From contig CALKHR010000154.1 of the NCBI GenBank assembly GCA_937988885.1, positions 48,752 through 112,751 of the forward strand: a stretch of 64,000 bases of DNA, in the 5' to 3' direction. Below the pieces are notes generated by a model that was given only the letters and a program-made list of their open reading frames with translations, was not told the origin of the DNA and searched no databases. The position numbers were made by a program, and so were the translations under genes. This DNA is from an uncultured Roseiflexaceae bacterium (GTDB taxonomy: Bacteria > Chloroflexota > Chloroflexia > Chloroflexales > Roseiflexaceae). Positions 8,943-16,648 of this stretch are shown here, one piece after another. Each line of letters opens with the position of its first letter. Positions within the stretch are counted from its first letter, which is position 1.

Positions 8943-11107
8943 CAAACACCACAAGACATATGCCACAACCTACCCAGGCACGTCCGTCACGCCTTGCCGC
9001 TCGCCTGCTGAGCGATGCTTGGGCGCCGCGCTGGCTCGCCGTGCTCGTGGTCATCGGCATCGCGCTGCGGCTCTGGCTGATCAGCTTCACGCCGCTCGAC
9101 GCGAGCTACTCCACCGCCGACGACGGCGACTACTACCAGCGCGCCTTTCGCTTCGCCGTCACGGGGCAGTATATCGACGACGGTTGGCTCATTCGACCGC
9201 CGCTCCACACGATGTTCTTCGCCTTCTGGATTCGCGTTGGCCTGCTGCTGGGCCAACCGCTGCTGGGCATCACGCTGATCCAATTGGCCCAAACGGTGCT
9301 GGGCGGACTCAACATCCTGCTCGGCTACGGCATCGCGCGGCGCCTGTTCGCAAACGCGCGAGCGGGCCTGCTGTTCGCCGCCTTCCACGCGATCTGGTTC
9401 CCGTTCGTCGAACAACCCTCGGTGCTGTTTAGCGAACTGCTCTATCTGTTCCTGTTCCAATTGCACTACTGGCTGCTGCTGCGCTTCGACGCCAACAATC
9501 GCTACCGCGACCTGGCGCTCTCCGGCCTCGCGCTTGGCGCCGCTGCGCTCACCCGCTCGCCAGCGCTCTACTCGCTGGCCTTCGTGGCGATCTGGATGTT
9601 CTTCCGTCCCTCGACACAAAGCACGGGCACGCTCTGGCAGCAGATCTGGCAACGCTTCATCGTGGCGCTCCGCCCCACCATCGCGATCGCGCTCTGCTGC
9701 ATCGTCATCGTTGCGCCCTGGACGATCCGCAACTACATCACCTACCAGAGCTTCATCCCCATCGACACGCTCGGCCAGATCAACCTCTGGCTCGACCTTG
9801 ATGCCGTGGATCAGCGCAACGTGCATATCGCCGAACTGCGCAACATGCCGCAGGCCGAACGGGCAGGCTACGCGATGGCTCGCGCCCGCGAGATCCTGGC
9901 AGCCGACCCGCTCCGGCCATTCAATGGCATCAGCATGACCTTCCTGCATATCTGGAAGGCCCAATACATCGAAGATTTCTTCATCAAGCAGAGTTTCTTC
10001 ACGCGCCCGCTCCGCGAAACCGCCGCGCTCGGGCTCTTCGGCGACCTGCTCTGGTTCGTCTACACGCTCGCCGGACTCGTGGTGTTGGCGGGCCGTCCCC
10101 GCGAGGGCTGGCACAACCGCCTGTTCGTCCTGGCTTGGCTGGCCTACTCGCTCGTCACCGTGCTCGTCTTCCACGTGGAGCCTCGCTACCTGCTGCCGAT
10201 CTGGACGCTCATCGCGCTTTACGGCGCTGGAGGCCTGGCACAACTGCGGAGCGAAACCTTTGCTGGCCCACGCTGGGTGCAGGCGCTGCAGGGCGCAGCC
10301 GCGCTCGCCTTTGTAGTGCTGGTTGTGAGCTACCGCAACTACCCGCAGGTGCTTAGCACAGGCTTCGCCCGCGAACGAGCGATCATCGCGGGAGAGCGCG
10401 CCTACGCCCAGAACGACTACATCGCCGCCGAACGACACTTCCGCGAAGCGCTGGCCGCACAGCCCAACTTCGTCGATGCCAAGATCAGCCTCGCACTCGC
10501 GCTCGATGCTCAAGGACGCCTCGACGAAGCCCGCGCCGTCATTGCCGAGGGCGGAGCACGCCGCGCCGATCTGCTGCGTGGCGCGTTGGCCGTGCGCGCG
10601 GGCGAACCACAGGGCATGAGTTCGCTGCTCACCCGCGTTGAAGCCAGCGCAGGCGAGGACATCCAAGCCTGGGCGCTCGCATCGCTGCGCTCGCCCGCCA
10701 TCCGCGAGCTGCACCTGGGCGATTGGCGCGACATCGGCTACATCGCCGGATTCAACCGCCCCGAACAAGCGCCCGATGGCACCTTCCGCTGGCTGCGCGA
10801 CCGAGGAAAAATCGCCTTTCATGTCGATGAACCGTTCAAGGCGGGCGATACCATCGTGCTGCGGCTTGCTGGCGGCCAACCGAGCGAAACACCGCTCACC
10901 ATACGGATCGGCGAGACCACCTACCAGATCAACGTGCTCGGCGGAATGTGGCGCAGCTACCACCTTCCTGTGCCCGACCATCTGATCGGGCAGCAGTATC
11001 TCGCGCTCGATCTCCAGGCACCCGCATTCGTTCCGGCGTATATCGACCCAAACAGCGACGATCTACGAGTATTAAGCGTGCGGGTTAGCGATATACGCAT
11101 CGACTAG
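8939..11107 (+). CDS. GT39-like membrane glycosyltransferase with TPR and C-terminal beta domain
   Basis: The 722-residue protein begins inside the stop of the upstream GT gene. The first 460 residues are a PMT_2-like membrane domain with the acidic loop TADDGDYYQRAFRFAV followed by IRPPLHTMFFAF. After the last helix comes a tetratricopeptide-like segment (about residues 480-550, AQNDYIAAERHFREALAAQP and FVDAKISLALALDAQGRLDEAR) and then a soluble beta-rich tail. The TPR could dock a partner or acceptor protein. Tandem placement with another GT39-like gene suggests paired sugar additions on one envelope glycan. Specificity cannot be read from sequence. Confidence 0.8.
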   Translation: MTNTTRHMPQPTQARPSRLAARLLSDAWAPRWLAVLVVIGIALRLWLISFTPLDASYSTADDGDYYQRAFRFAVTGQYIDDGWLIRPPLHTMFFAFWIRVGLLLGQPLLGITLIQLAQTVLGGLNILLGYGIARRLFANARAGLLFAAFHAIWFPFVEQPSVLFSELLYLFLFQLHYWLLLRFDANNRYRDLALSGLALGAAALTRSPALYSLAFVAIWMFFRPSTQSTGTLWQQIWQRFIVALRPTIAIALCCIVIVAPWTIRNYITYQSFIPIDTLGQINLWLDLDAVDQRNVHIAELRNMPQAERAGYAMARAREILAADPLRPFNGISMTFLHIWKAQYIEDFFIKQSFFTRPLRETAALGLFGDLLWFVYTLAGLVVLAGRPREGWHNRLFVLAWLAYSLVTVLVFHVEPRYLLPIWTLIALYGAGGLAQLRSETFAGPRWVQALQGAAALAFVVLVVSYRNYPQVLSTGFARERAIIAGERAYAQNDYIAAERHFREALAAQPNFVDAKISLALALDAQGRLDEARAVIAEGGARRADLLRGALAVRAGEPQGMSSLLTRVEASAGEDIQAWALASLRSPAIRELHLGDWRDIGYIAGFNRPEQAPDGTFRWLRDRGKIAFHVDEPFKAGDTIVLRLAGGQPSETPLTIRIGETTYQINVLGGMWRSYHLPVPDHLIGQQYLALDLQAPAFVPAYIDPNSDDLRVLSVRVSDIRID

Positions 11108-11196
11108 TCATGTATAATGGAGTGGAGCAGCAACGTTCCCATACAACGCCCAACCAAACCTTGCTGCACGCTGATACCGAAGATAAGGAGTCCACG

Positions 11197-11817
11197 TTGA
11201 TTCGCCAACCAACCATATTAGCAAGCGATCTCGAAGGTGTACTTGTTCCAGAGATCTGGATCGCCGTTGCCGAAAAAACCGGCATCGAACAACTGCGTCT
11301 CACCACCCGCGATATCCCCGACTACGATCAACTCATGCGTGGACGCCTCCAGATTCTGCGTGATAATGGCCTCAAGCTCAGCGACATCCAGGATGTGATC
11401 GACACCATCGATCCACTCCCTGGCGCGCTTGAATTTTTGAACTGGGTGCGCACACAGATTCAAGTCGTCATCCTATCGGATACCTTCTACGAATTTGCCG
11501 CACCACTGATGCGCAAACTCGGCTACCCGACCCTGTTCTGCAACTCGCTCGAAGTCAACACCGAGGATCAAATCACTGGCTATCGTATGCGCCAGATGGA
11601 TGGCAAGCGCCACTCAGTCGTCGCATTTAAATCGCTCCAATTCCGCGTCCTCGCGGTGGGCGATTCCTATAACGACACCACTATGCTCGGCACCGCCGAT
11701 CACGGCTTCTTCTTCCGGCCACCCGAGCAAATCGTGGCAGAGTTTCCGCAATTCCCAGTCGTACGCGAATACGACGCATTGAAAGCCCACATCCAGAAGG
11801 TTCTCGATGGCAATTGA
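11197..11817 (+). CDS. thrH: Phosphoserine phosphatase / homoserine phosphotransferase, ThrH type
   Basis: An HAD-superfamily protein matching ThrH. Motif I is SDLEGVLVPE (nucleophile and acid/base Asp/Glu), motif II ILSDTFYEF, and motif IV GDSYNDTTML. ThrH enzymes dephosphorylate phosphoserine and can transfer the phosphate to homoserine. I chose the TTG at 11197, because AAGGAG sits six bases upstream and the resulting 206 residues equal the usual ThrH length; starting at 11110 adds 29 residues without similarity. Its end overlaps the GT2 gene by 11 bases. An amino-acid phosphatase inside a glycan operon is unexpected. Confidence 0.88.
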   Translation: MIRQPTILASDLEGVLVPEIWIAVAEKTGIEQLRLTTRDIPDYDQLMRGRLQILRDNGLKLSDIQDVIDTIDPLPGALEFLNWVRTQIQVVILSDTFYEFAAPLMRKLGYPTLFCNSLEVNTEDQITGYRMRQMDGKRHSVVAFKSLQFRVLAVGDSYNDTTMLGTADHGFFFRPPEQIVAEFPQFPVVREYDALKAHIQKVLDGN

Positions 11818-12727
11818 TACCACAACCGCGCCAGAAACGGCATCAACCAAAAACCAATGGCCGTTCAGCATCAGCATCGTCATCCCGGCCTTCAACGAGG
11901 AGCACACCATCGCCCGCGTCATCCACGACGTGCGCGCGCAGTGCCCCGACGCTGAAATCATCGTCGTCGATGACTACTCACAGGATGCGACTGCCGAAAA
12001 AGCCCGTGCCGCCGGCGCTCGTGTGATCAGCCGCCCCTACAACCTCGGCAACGGCGCCGGGGTTAAAACAGGGGTGCGCGCCGCCACAGGCGATGTCATC
12101 GTCGTCATCGACGGCGACGGCCAACACGATCCCAAAGACATCCCACGGCTGCTGCAACATATCGAACACTACGACATGGTCATCGCCACGCGCCCGGATC
12201 GCAACAGCCAGCAAAACACCATCCGCTGGCTGGGCAACCAAGCGCTCAACATGTTCGGCAGCTATCTCGTGCAGATGGAGATGAAAGATCTCACCTCGGG
12301 CTTTCGCGCCATCCGACGCAGCGCACTGCTCGACCTGCTGCACCTGCTGCCCAACAAATTCGGCTGGCCAGTCACCGCCGCGCTCGCCTTCGCCACCGCA
12401 GGCTACCACATCCGCTTCGAACCGATCACCATGCGCAAACGCGAAGCCGGCAAAAGCACGCATAAACTCTTTCGCAATGGCGTCAGCAAAGGGCTCATCA
12501 TCCTACGCATGGTCACGCTATTCAGCCCATTGCGCATCTTCTTCCCGCTCTTTATCCTGCTCGAAGCACTCGCGCTGATCGCCTATCTCTGGTCGGTAGC
12601 ACGTGGCGACCCGTGGCTCCACCTGCCAGCATCAACCGTCATGTTCTTCCTTGGCGGGATCGTCGTCTTCTTATTCGGCCTCATCTCCGAACAAATCGCG
12701 AGCCTGCGCTTCAAAGGGCCAGAATAA
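11807..12727 (+). CDS. Family 2 glycosyltransferase, DPM1-like
   Basis: A 306-residue GT-A enzyme: SIVIPAFNEEHTIARV opens the nucleotide-binding fold, DDYSQDATAEKA follows, DGDGQHDP is the metal-binding DxD region, and TSGFRAIRR is a typical downstream acceptor-site motif. Two C-terminal membrane helices (about residues 235-300) anchor it. Relatives make polyprenyl-phosphate sugars, the donors used by GT39-like enzymes, which fits its position right after two such genes. It starts 11 bases before the thrH stop, so the two are coupled. Which sugar it uses is unknown. Confidence 0.88.
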   Translation: MAIDTTTAPETASTKNQWPFSISIVIPAFNEEHTIARVIHDVRAQCPDAEIIVVDDYSQDATAEKARAAGARVISRPYNLGNGAGVKTGVRAATGDVIVVIDGDGQHDPKDIPRLLQHIEHYDMVIATRPDRNSQQNTIRWLGNQALNMFGSYLVQMEMKDLTSGFRAIRRSALLDLLHLLPNKFGWPVTAALAFATAGYHIRFEPITMRKREAGKSTHKLFRNGVSKGLIILRMVTLFSPLRIFFPLFILLEALALIAYLWSVARGDPWLHLPASTVMFFLGGIVVFLFGLISEQIASLRFKGPE

Positions 12728-12744
12728 ACACTGCAAGGCTGTGC

Positions 12745-13782
12745 ATGACCACCAACGCACCGAAAAACACGTTGCTAAAAACCTCAATACGCTGGATGCT
12801 CCGCCTGATCGGGCCCGCCATCCTAGCGTATTTCCTGTATACAACCGATTTTCGCCAACTCATCGCGCACCTGCTGAATGTCAACTGGGTGCCAGTGCTG
12901 ATATCGCTCGCCCTCTACCTGCCGTTCATCGTTGTCAAATCGTGGCGCTGGAACATGATTATGACCGACCTCGGCATGCAAGCGCCACCGCTCACCTACT
13001 CCTCGATCCTCTACATGATCGGCCTATTCATCGGCGGCGCAACCCCGGGGCAATCTGGCGATTTCATCAAAGCCTGGTACCTGCGCGAACGGGGCCAAGC
13101 CCTCGCACCCGCCCTGTTCAGCATCCTGCTGGATCGGCTGTTCGACTTCATGATCATGGCGCTGCTCAGCCTGTGGGGCCTGATCGCCTTCCTGCAAGCC
13201 TTCCCAGCCGAACACCAACCAAGCATCCTATTTGGCACACTCGGCTTCACAGCGCTCATCCTCATCATCACACCCGTGCTGATGGTGCGCCGTCCGCGCG
13301 AGCTGATGATGTCGTACGTGCTGCGCATCACCCCAAAAGGTCTGCGCCCCAAGCTCGAACACCTGCGCAAGCAGTTTCACAGCCTCGATCTCAAGCTGCC
13401 GCTGTTCGGCAAACTCTTCTTCGCCACCATGCTCTCGGCCACCTCCACCATGGTGCGCCTCTGGCTGCTGTTCCTCGCCATGCAGATCAACATCCCGCTC
13501 CTGCCCATGGTCACCGTCATGGCGCTCATCTCGATCCTGCAGGCCCTCCCGATCAGCATCTCAGGGGCGGGCGTCCGCGAAGTGCCGATGATCGCCCTGC
13601 TGGCCTCATACGGCTACACACAAGAACAAGCGATCGGCCTCTCGGTGCTGTTCCTACTGATCAACATCGAACACATCCTGATCGGCTTCCTTGTCTCGCT
13701 ACGCTACCCACTCGGCCAAACCCCACCCGCCGATTTGGCCGCACTGCAAAGCGAAGGATTGCCAGATGACAAAACTCAGTAA
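12745..13782 (+). CDS. Lysylphosphatidylglycerol synthase TM-region / flippase-like protein (UPF0104)
   Basis: A 345-residue membrane protein with about eight helices and the family landmarks LNVNWVPVLISLALYLPFIVVKSWRW, GLFIGGATPGQSGDFIKAWYLRERG and, near the end, PISISGAGVREVPM. Such proteins are annotated as LPG synthase TM regions or flippases that often sit beside glycosyltransferases. ATG at 12745 gives a start just before the first helix; a longer frame back to 12613 overlaps the GT2 gene and encodes non-hydrophobic residues. Its role may be to flip the lipid-linked sugar made by the neighbouring GT2, which is inference. Confidence 0.82.
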   Translation: MTTNAPKNTLLKTSIRWMLRLIGPAILAYFLYTTDFRQLIAHLLNVNWVPVLISLALYLPFIVVKSWRWNMIMTDLGMQAPPLTYSSILYMIGLFIGGATPGQSGDFIKAWYLRERGQALAPALFSILLDRLFDFMIMALLSLWGLIAFLQAFPAEHQPSILFGTLGFTALILIITPVLMVRRPRELMMSYVLRITPKGLRPKLEHLRKQFHSLDLKLPLFGKLFFATMLSATSTMVRLWLLFLAMQINIPLLPMVTVMALISILQALPISISGAGVREVPMIALLASYGYTQEQAIGLSVLFLLINIEHILIGFLVSLRYPLGQTPPADLAALQSEGLPDDKTQ

Positions 13783-14209
13783 CACAATGACGACACACAT
13801 CAACAAACCCGCGCTCATCGGCCTCCTGATCGCGCTGATGATGCTGCTCGTCTCCTGCGGCGGCAGCCTTCAACAAGGCTACACAACACAGACGCTCGAA
13901 ACCAACGGCTTCACCTTCACCTACGAGCATCCCGAAACCGCCGACATGCTCAAAGACTACGACCTGTTCATCCCCATCACCGATGCCGATGGCAAGCCTG
14001 TCGATCAGGCCACCGTCTTTCTCGATCTCACCATGCCCGCCATGTACATGCCGCCCCAGCAACCCATCGCTGAAGCACTCGGCAACGGGCGCTACCGCGT
14101 CTCAACCCTCTTCACCATGGAGGGCGAATGGCACGTACATGCCCACGCGATCATCAACGGCACCACCCAAACCGTCACCTTCAACCAAAACGTCGCCTAC
14201 CAAGAGTGA
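13766..14209 (+). CDS. YtkA/FixH-like lipoprotein
   Basis: A 147-residue secreted lipoprotein. The N-terminus has a basic stretch, a hydrophobic core (ALIGLLIALMMLL) and the lipobox LVSC followed by GG, so it should be lipid-anchored outside the membrane. The mature part reads FTFTYEHPETADMLKDYDLFIPITDADGKPV...FLDLTMPAMYMP...GNGRYRVSTLFTMEGEWHV, the immunoglobulin-like YtkA pattern also found in FixH and copper-handling proteins; the Met-rich MPAMYMP could bind copper. It starts 17 bases before the upstream stop, so it is coupled to the flippase-like gene. Function unproven. Confidence 0.75.
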   Translation: MTKLSNTMTTHINKPALIGLLIALMMLLVSCGGSLQQGYTTQTLETNGFTFTYEHPETADMLKDYDLFIPITDADGKPVDQATVFLDLTMPAMYMPPQQPIAEALGNGRYRVSTLFTMEGEWHVHAHAIINGTTQTVTFNQNVAYQE

Positions 14210-14215
14210 CCCTCA

Positions 14216-14239
14216 GGAGATGTGAGCGGGCACATCTCC
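14216..14239 (+). terminator. Hairpin ending the glycan operon
   Basis: A perfect 9-bp stem, GGAGATGTG / CACATCTCC, with a six-base loop starts seven bases after the lipoprotein stop codon. No T-run follows, so it may act with other factors. It is the first obvious transcript end after the operon beginning at 6510. Confidence 0.5.
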
Positions 14240-14276
14240 CAAGTAGCATATCACTCATACAAACCCCTTTTTTTGG

Positions 14277-14385
14277 CAAAAAAGAGCCAACCGCGATCGA
14301 AGCGCCCGTCGCTGCGGGCGAACAACGTCGTGTACAACGTGTGCGCGCTCGGACAGGATGTGGCGCTGCGCGCCAAAACGCGCGC
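14277..14385 (+). repeat. Structured dispersed repeat, copy 1 (family 2)
   Basis: About 105 bases closely match, by eye, the minus strand at 30278-30173, with few substitutions over the whole length. The segment contains nested inverted repeats: GCCCGT CGCT GCGGGC, a near-palindrome around ACGTCGTGTACAACGT, and TGGCGC TGC GCGCCA. It lies about 70 bases after the stop of the lipoprotein gene in the same orientation. No protein frame is conserved between the copies. Confidence 0.75.
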
Positions 14386-14800
14386 CGCCCCTCGCGCGGC
14401 CTCCCAATACCCACAATGCCACCAACGAAGCCCACGACGTCCCACCATATCCCATCACTCTATCCACATCCAAATGCCCATTTTGTATCAAAAAGATTAC
14501 TTTTACACAAAAAAATCTTACCGATACAGATCAAAACTTTTTTAATCCACATAATTCAACAAACAGCGCAGACTTAAACAAATCGACCTTCTAAACATCT
14601 CATATTCCTCCGCATCAACCAATAAGCGACTTCATTACAACAGTTCGTTATCTCTTCACAATATGCTAAGCGGCATATAGAGAGTACAGTCAACTAGCAG
14701 ATGTAAACAACAACCTTTCAAATATATACTAGCTCATACATTTCAAGAACCCTGGCCCTGGTACAACCTAACACGGCATTTTTATCAAAGAGGCAACCTA
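14386..14800. other. AT-rich intergenic region
   Basis: About 415 bases that turn abruptly from GC-rich to AT-rich, with A/T runs near 14500-14540. No ORF here looks like a gene. The sequence just upstream of 14801 probably holds the promoter of the DUF11 protein, but no confident -35/-10 pair was found. Confidence 0.4.
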
Positions 14801-15751
14801 ATGAACCTTTCCGCATGCAAACACTCTTGGCTATACATCAGTTGTATCGGTATCACCTGCCTCATTCTGGCAATGTTCAGCGCACAACCCGCGTTCAGCG
14901 CACCAATGGCAGTCCTCACCCCCGAACACGAACCATTCCCATCGGCCACCACATCGAACAACAATCGCGGCCAAGCAGCACCACCTGCAGCCTTAACCCC
15001 AAGCGCCGAGCCTGCGACCCCGTTGCCTCCCACCGCCACGCCCGAGCCCGAACCTACACCTGAGCCAGAGCCCGAAGCTACCGCCACCCCCGAACCCGAG
15101 ACCGAAGCCACATCGGAGCCGAATCGCCCCTCGGAGCGAGCTGATCCGCGCATCCACAAAACCGTCGATCGTAGCGACGTTCAGATCGGCGATATCATCA
15201 ACTTCACGCTGCTCGTCAGCAACAGCGGCGGCGAAACAGCTAAAAACGTCATTGTTCAAGACGCAATGCCCAGTTTCCTCGACATCCTCAGCGCCGACAC
15301 CAGCAAAGGCAGCATCTCGATCTCGGAGCGCAGCCTGCTCGTGCATATCGACACAGTCGCGCCAGGCGAACGGGTGACTATCACCATCCAGGCGCGCGTC
15401 AACGAGAGCGCCACTGTCGGCGAGGGCAGCAACCGCGCCAACCTCACCGCCGACAACCGAAGCGATAACCCGAACAACAACACAAGTGTCGTCACCATTC
15501 GCATCGCAGGGGCACAGCCAACCCCAACACTCGAATTTCTGACGCCAACGCCCGAACAGCTCACCCCAACACCCGAGCCAGAAGTTCAGGTAACACCGTC
15601 GTCTCCAGCTGCATCACCAGCAGCGCCTGCCGTACCGCCAGCACGTATGCCGCATACCGGCGCAGATACCAACTGGGTAACCTGGTTACTTACTACGCTT
15701 GGACTGCTGCTGATCGGATTTAGTATCTACCTGCGGCGTCTCAAAGCGTAA
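14801..15751 (+). CDS. Secreted DUF11-domain surface protein with LPXTG-like sorting tail
   Basis: A 316-residue exported protein: a signal peptide (about residues 1-34, ending AFSA), a Pro/Glu/Thr-rich wall-spanning stretch of TPEPEP repeats (about 65-110), one DUF11 bacterial-Ig-like domain (about 115-235; IHKTVDRSDVQIGDIINFTL, NVIVQDAMP, NRANLTADN), a second TPTPE linker, and a C-terminal sorting signal. That signal is MPHTG (283-287), then a hydrophobic helix and RRLKA, the layout of a sortase substrate with Met for Leu. A display or adhesin role is inferred. The BlaI-like gene follows 55 bases downstream. Confidence 0.82.
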   Translation: MNLSACKHSWLYISCIGITCLILAMFSAQPAFSAPMAVLTPEHEPFPSATTSNNNRGQAAPPAALTPSAEPATPLPPTATPEPEPTPEPEPEATATPEPETEATSEPNRPSERADPRIHKTVDRSDVQIGDIINFTLLVSNSGGETAKNVIVQDAMPSFLDILSADTSKGSISISERSLLVHIDTVAPGERVTITIQARVNESATVGEGSNRANLTADNRSDNPNNNTSVVTIRIAGAQPTPTLEFLTPTPEQLTPTPEPEVQVTPSSPAASPAAPAVPPARMPHTGADTNWVTWLLTTLGLLLIGFSIYLRRLKA

Positions 15752-15806
15752 AAACAGGATCAATATATGCGTAACAAAACGAAATACACCTTAAAAGGAA
15801 AGTTCA

Positions 15807-16259
15807 ATGTTAGAGCAACAGATACAAACGCTAGGCTCACTTGAATATGAAGTGATGAGCATCCTATGGAACAAAAACTCAAGCTCAGCGCGTGATATCC
15901 ATCAACAGATTATGCTGGAGCGCAATATCGCCTATACCACGGTTATGACGACGTTAAGCCGCATGGCCAAAAAAGGAATTGTCGAACAAATTCAGCAAAC
16001 TCCACGCAAATTTTTCTACCGACCAAGCATGAGTCGGCTACAATTCCTTCAAATTGCCATTAAACAACTTGAAGACAAATTTGAGACGCTCAGCACCGAA
16101 CGCCAACAGATGCTCGTCGCAATGATCCGCCTGTGGGATAAACTCGACGCAAGCCAAGAAGAGCGTCAACAAGTGGCACTCTCTATGAAACAGTTATGGG
16201 ATAAACTTGATATCATTACTGCAGATCTCCACTACATTGGAAGCATCCTGCATGAATAA
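15807..16259 (+). CDS. BlaI/MecI/CopY-family transcriptional regulator
   Basis: A 150-residue winged-helix protein. The first 75 residues fit the family closely: LGSLEYEVMSILW, SARDIHQQI, IAYTTVMTTLSRMAKKGIVEQ, and the wing FFYRP. BlaI/MecI repressors are normally released by a BlaR1-type protease, and none is adjacent. The C-terminal dimerisation part is unusual: a 21-residue period is repeated, ERQQ...RLWDKLD (98-114) and ERQQ...QLWDKLD (119-135), probably an extended coiled coil. AAAAGGAAAG precedes ATG at 15807. It may be co-transcribed with the surface protein; its targets are unknown. Confidence 0.88.
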   Translation: MLEQQIQTLGSLEYEVMSILWNKNSSSARDIHQQIMLERNIAYTTVMTTLSRMAKKGIVEQIQQTPRKFFYRPSMSRLQFLQIAIKQLEDKFETLSTERQQMLVAMIRLWDKLDASQEERQQVALSMKQLWDKLDIITADLHYIGSILHE

Positions 16260-16339
16260 ACCGCACCAAACCTCATGAAAGGCTCTTCGCATTCTTTCTC
16301 ACTCTTCCGCATCATAAGTGTATTGTCTTTTGTCACACC

Positions 16340-16515
16340 CCATTGGGGGAATTACTTCCTAACACAGCCTCTCCAACCAACGCCACGAAAGCAAGTGATG
16401 TTGATGAGCAGCACGTAGCGGCGCATCAACATCACATCTAACACCATTGAGTGTGCCGCCGCTGACTCAAACGACCTCTCAATCACCACTATCCAGCCAC
16501 TCCTGGTTATACTCG
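16340..16515 (+). repeat. MITE-like hairpin repeat, diverged copy F (family 1)
   Basis: A degraded sixth copy of the element also found at 29729, 39920, 48517, 51014 and 63667. It keeps the central 41-nt hairpin (16395-16435; 12-bp perfect stem GTGATGTTGATG / CATCAACATCAC), the upstream block CAGCCTCTCCAA, which is identical to the copy at 63667, and a decayed version of the conserved 3' box. The ends are approximate because the terminal repeats are poorly preserved. It lies just upstream of the troA promoter. Confidence 0.65.
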
Positions 16516-16549
16516 CCATACTCCATTTGACCGCTATGCGAAAAAACGC

Positions 16550-16578
16550 TTGACAAGCAGAATAAGGCCAAGTATAAT
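16550..16578 (+). promoter_or_regulatory. Sigma-70-type promoter of troABCD
   Basis: A perfect TTGACA (16550-16555) and a perfect TATAAT (16573-16578) are separated by exactly 17 bases. Transcription should start near 16585, about 65 bases before the troA start codon. Confidence 0.9.
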
Positions 16579-16583
16579 CGATT

Positions 16584-16599
16584 TTTAGGTGAACCTAAA
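16584..16599 (+). promoter_or_regulatory. DtxR/TroR-type metalloregulator operator
   Basis: The inverted repeat TTTAGGTGAACCTAAA overlaps the predicted transcription start. It resembles the TTAGG...CCTAA boxes bound by DtxR, IdeR, MntR and TroR regulators, which repress metal uptake when Mn or Fe is bound. A further half-site (AACCTAATTA) follows near 16615. The regulator gene itself is not in this window. Confidence 0.8.
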
Positions 16600-16648
16600 T
16601 TTTATACCAAACGTAACCTAATTATCTTATTTTGGAAAGGCTGAACAT

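Noticed and set aside
8987..10981. A 664-codon minus-strand frame
   Set aside because: It is wholly antisense to the GT39-like gene at 8939-11107, whose protein has clear membrane helices and a TPR; the antisense product has no recognisable domain.
11110..11196. A longer N-terminus for ThrH starting at 11110
   Set aside because: The extra 29 codons lack similarity; a TTG preceded by AAGGAG gives the standard 206-residue length.
14277..14385. Structured repeat considered as a CRISPR fragment
   Set aside because: There are only two distant copies, no regular spacers and no cas genes in the window.
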